A model generated the notes under the pieces. The model saw only the letters and a list, made by a program, of their open reading frames with translations, was not told the origin of the DNA and made no database searches. From Marinimicrobium locisalis (GTDB lineage Bacteria; Pseudomonadota; Gammaproteobacteria; Pseudomonadales; Cellvibrionaceae), in assembly GCF_039822625.1 (NCBI RefSeq), contig NZ_JBDLLG010000001.1, positions 1-64,000 of the forward strand: a stretch of 64,000 bases of DNA, given 5' to 3'. Of this stretch, positions 63,477-64,000 are shown piece after piece. The position numbers and the translations under genes are program-made. Positions within the stretch are counted from its first letter, which is position 1, and each line of letters opens with the position of its first letter.

Positions 63477-64000
63477 TCAAAGCACCGGCGCGTTGATGTG
63501 CCACCGGCCGGTAATCGAGGGTAGATAAGCACAGTCTAGCAGGATTTTTTCAAACACTTCACGGGGAATTTCCTCCGCCCCCAGGCTGAACAAATGCCCG
63601 CTGCTCACTTGGCAATCGATCAAGCGAAATTGCCAAGCCTTCAACTGCGCCACCAAGTGAGCGAAGCCGACCTTGGAAGCGTTGTCCGCCCGGCTGAACA
63701 TGGATTCGCCAAAAAAGACTCGCCCGAGCGCCAAGCCATAGAGTCCGCCCGCCAACTGGCCGTCTTTCCACACCTCGATGGAGTGCGCCACACCCAGCTC
63801 GTGCAGGCGGATATACGCTTGCAACATCTCCTCGGTAATCCAGGTGCCCGCCGCCCCGTCTCTGGGGGCGGCACAGGCGCGCATTACCGCCTCAAAGTCG
63901 GTGTCGGCGGTCACCGTGAACAGGCCGCGCTTGAGGGTTTTGCGCAGTGAGCGGGAGAGGTGGAAACGGTCCGGGTAGACCACCGCCCGGGGGTCGGGCG
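63477..64000 (-). CDS. aat: Leucyl/phenylalanyl-tRNA-protein transferase Aat (5' end outside window)
   Basis: Adds Leu or Phe to N-terminal Lys or Arg, marking proteins for ClpS-ClpAP. The visible C-terminal 174 residues include PDPRAVVYPDRFHLSRSLRK, ACAAPRDGAAGTWITEEMLQ, AYIRLHELGVAHSIEVW, GGLYGLALGRVFFGESMFS and IDCQVSSGHLFSLGAEEIPR. The frame continues past position 64000, so the first about 60 residues are missing. First gene of aat-bpt; together with clpS and clpA, N-degron writers and readers are encoded within 5 kb. Confidence 0.95.
   Translation of the reverse strand, partial: PDPRAVVYPDRFHLSRSLRKTLKRGLFTVTADTDFEAVMRACAAPRDGAAGTWITEEMLQAYIRLHELGVAHSIEVWKDGQLAGGLYGLALGRVFFGESMFSRADNASKVGFAHLVAQLKAWQFRLIDCQVSSGHLFSLGAEEIPREVFEKILLDCAYLPSITGRWHINAPVL

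Overview
The window looks like a chromosomal segment of a polysaccharide-degrading gammaproteobacterium, most likely Cellvibrionales or a relative (Marinimicrobium, Saccharophagus or Cellvibrio type). This is inferred from two things. The gene order pyrG-kdsA-eno-ftsB-ispD-ispF-truD-pcm-nlpD-rpoS-fdxA-mutS-pncC-recA-recX and the gltA / sdhCDAB-sucAB-lpd-sucCD block are typical of Pseudomonas-like lineages. A GH95 fucosidase paired with a Xanthomonas/Caulobacter-type TonB receptor fits a marine glycan degrader. No rRNA, tRNA or CRISPR array was seen.

Layout. 1-3.0 kb: a nest of insertion sequences (parts of three IS66 copies and a broken IS3-family element) that has cut off the 3' end of a TldD/PmbA-family gene (3.0-4.0 kb). 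4.2-6.2 kb: a NIPSNAP protein, a glycerophosphodiesterase and several gene remnants. 6.2-8.6 kb: an S9 peptidase-greB operon on the minus strand. 9.1-22.0 kb: the housekeeping run tilS to rpoS, without surE. 22.1-31.6 kb: fdxA, mutS, pncC, an SOS-controlled recA, a DUF4136 lipoprotein, recX, a lytic transglycosylase, proS, a HIT protein and an HU-like protein. 31.8-38.0 kb: a DUF7931-like protein, then the GH95/TonB-receptor pair. 38.1-41.2 kb: xthA and prc. 41.5-54.8 kb: TCA cycle genes, with gltA divergent from sdh-suc. 55.4-62.1 kb: rluE, monomeric icd, cspD, clpS, clpA, infA. 62.7-64.0 kb: bpt and the 3' part of aat.

Functional groupings: (i) a nearly complete N-degron route (Aat and Bpt add Leu/Phe, ClpS recognises, ClpA unfolds); (ii) most of the TCA cycle from citrate to fumarate; (iii) uptake and hydrolysis of a fucosylated glycan; (iv) mismatch repair, recombination and stress-sigma functions.

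The most unusual feature is a dispersed family of palindromic intergenic elements (five copies, near 8.8, 9.0, 54.9, 55.3 and 62.6 kb). Stem sequences differ between copies, yet in four of five the two arms are perfectly or almost perfectly complementary. Their conserved heads carry short hairpins that present TGGA or GGGA in the loop, similar to CsrA/RsmA-binding hairpins. REP-like palindromes cluster with them.
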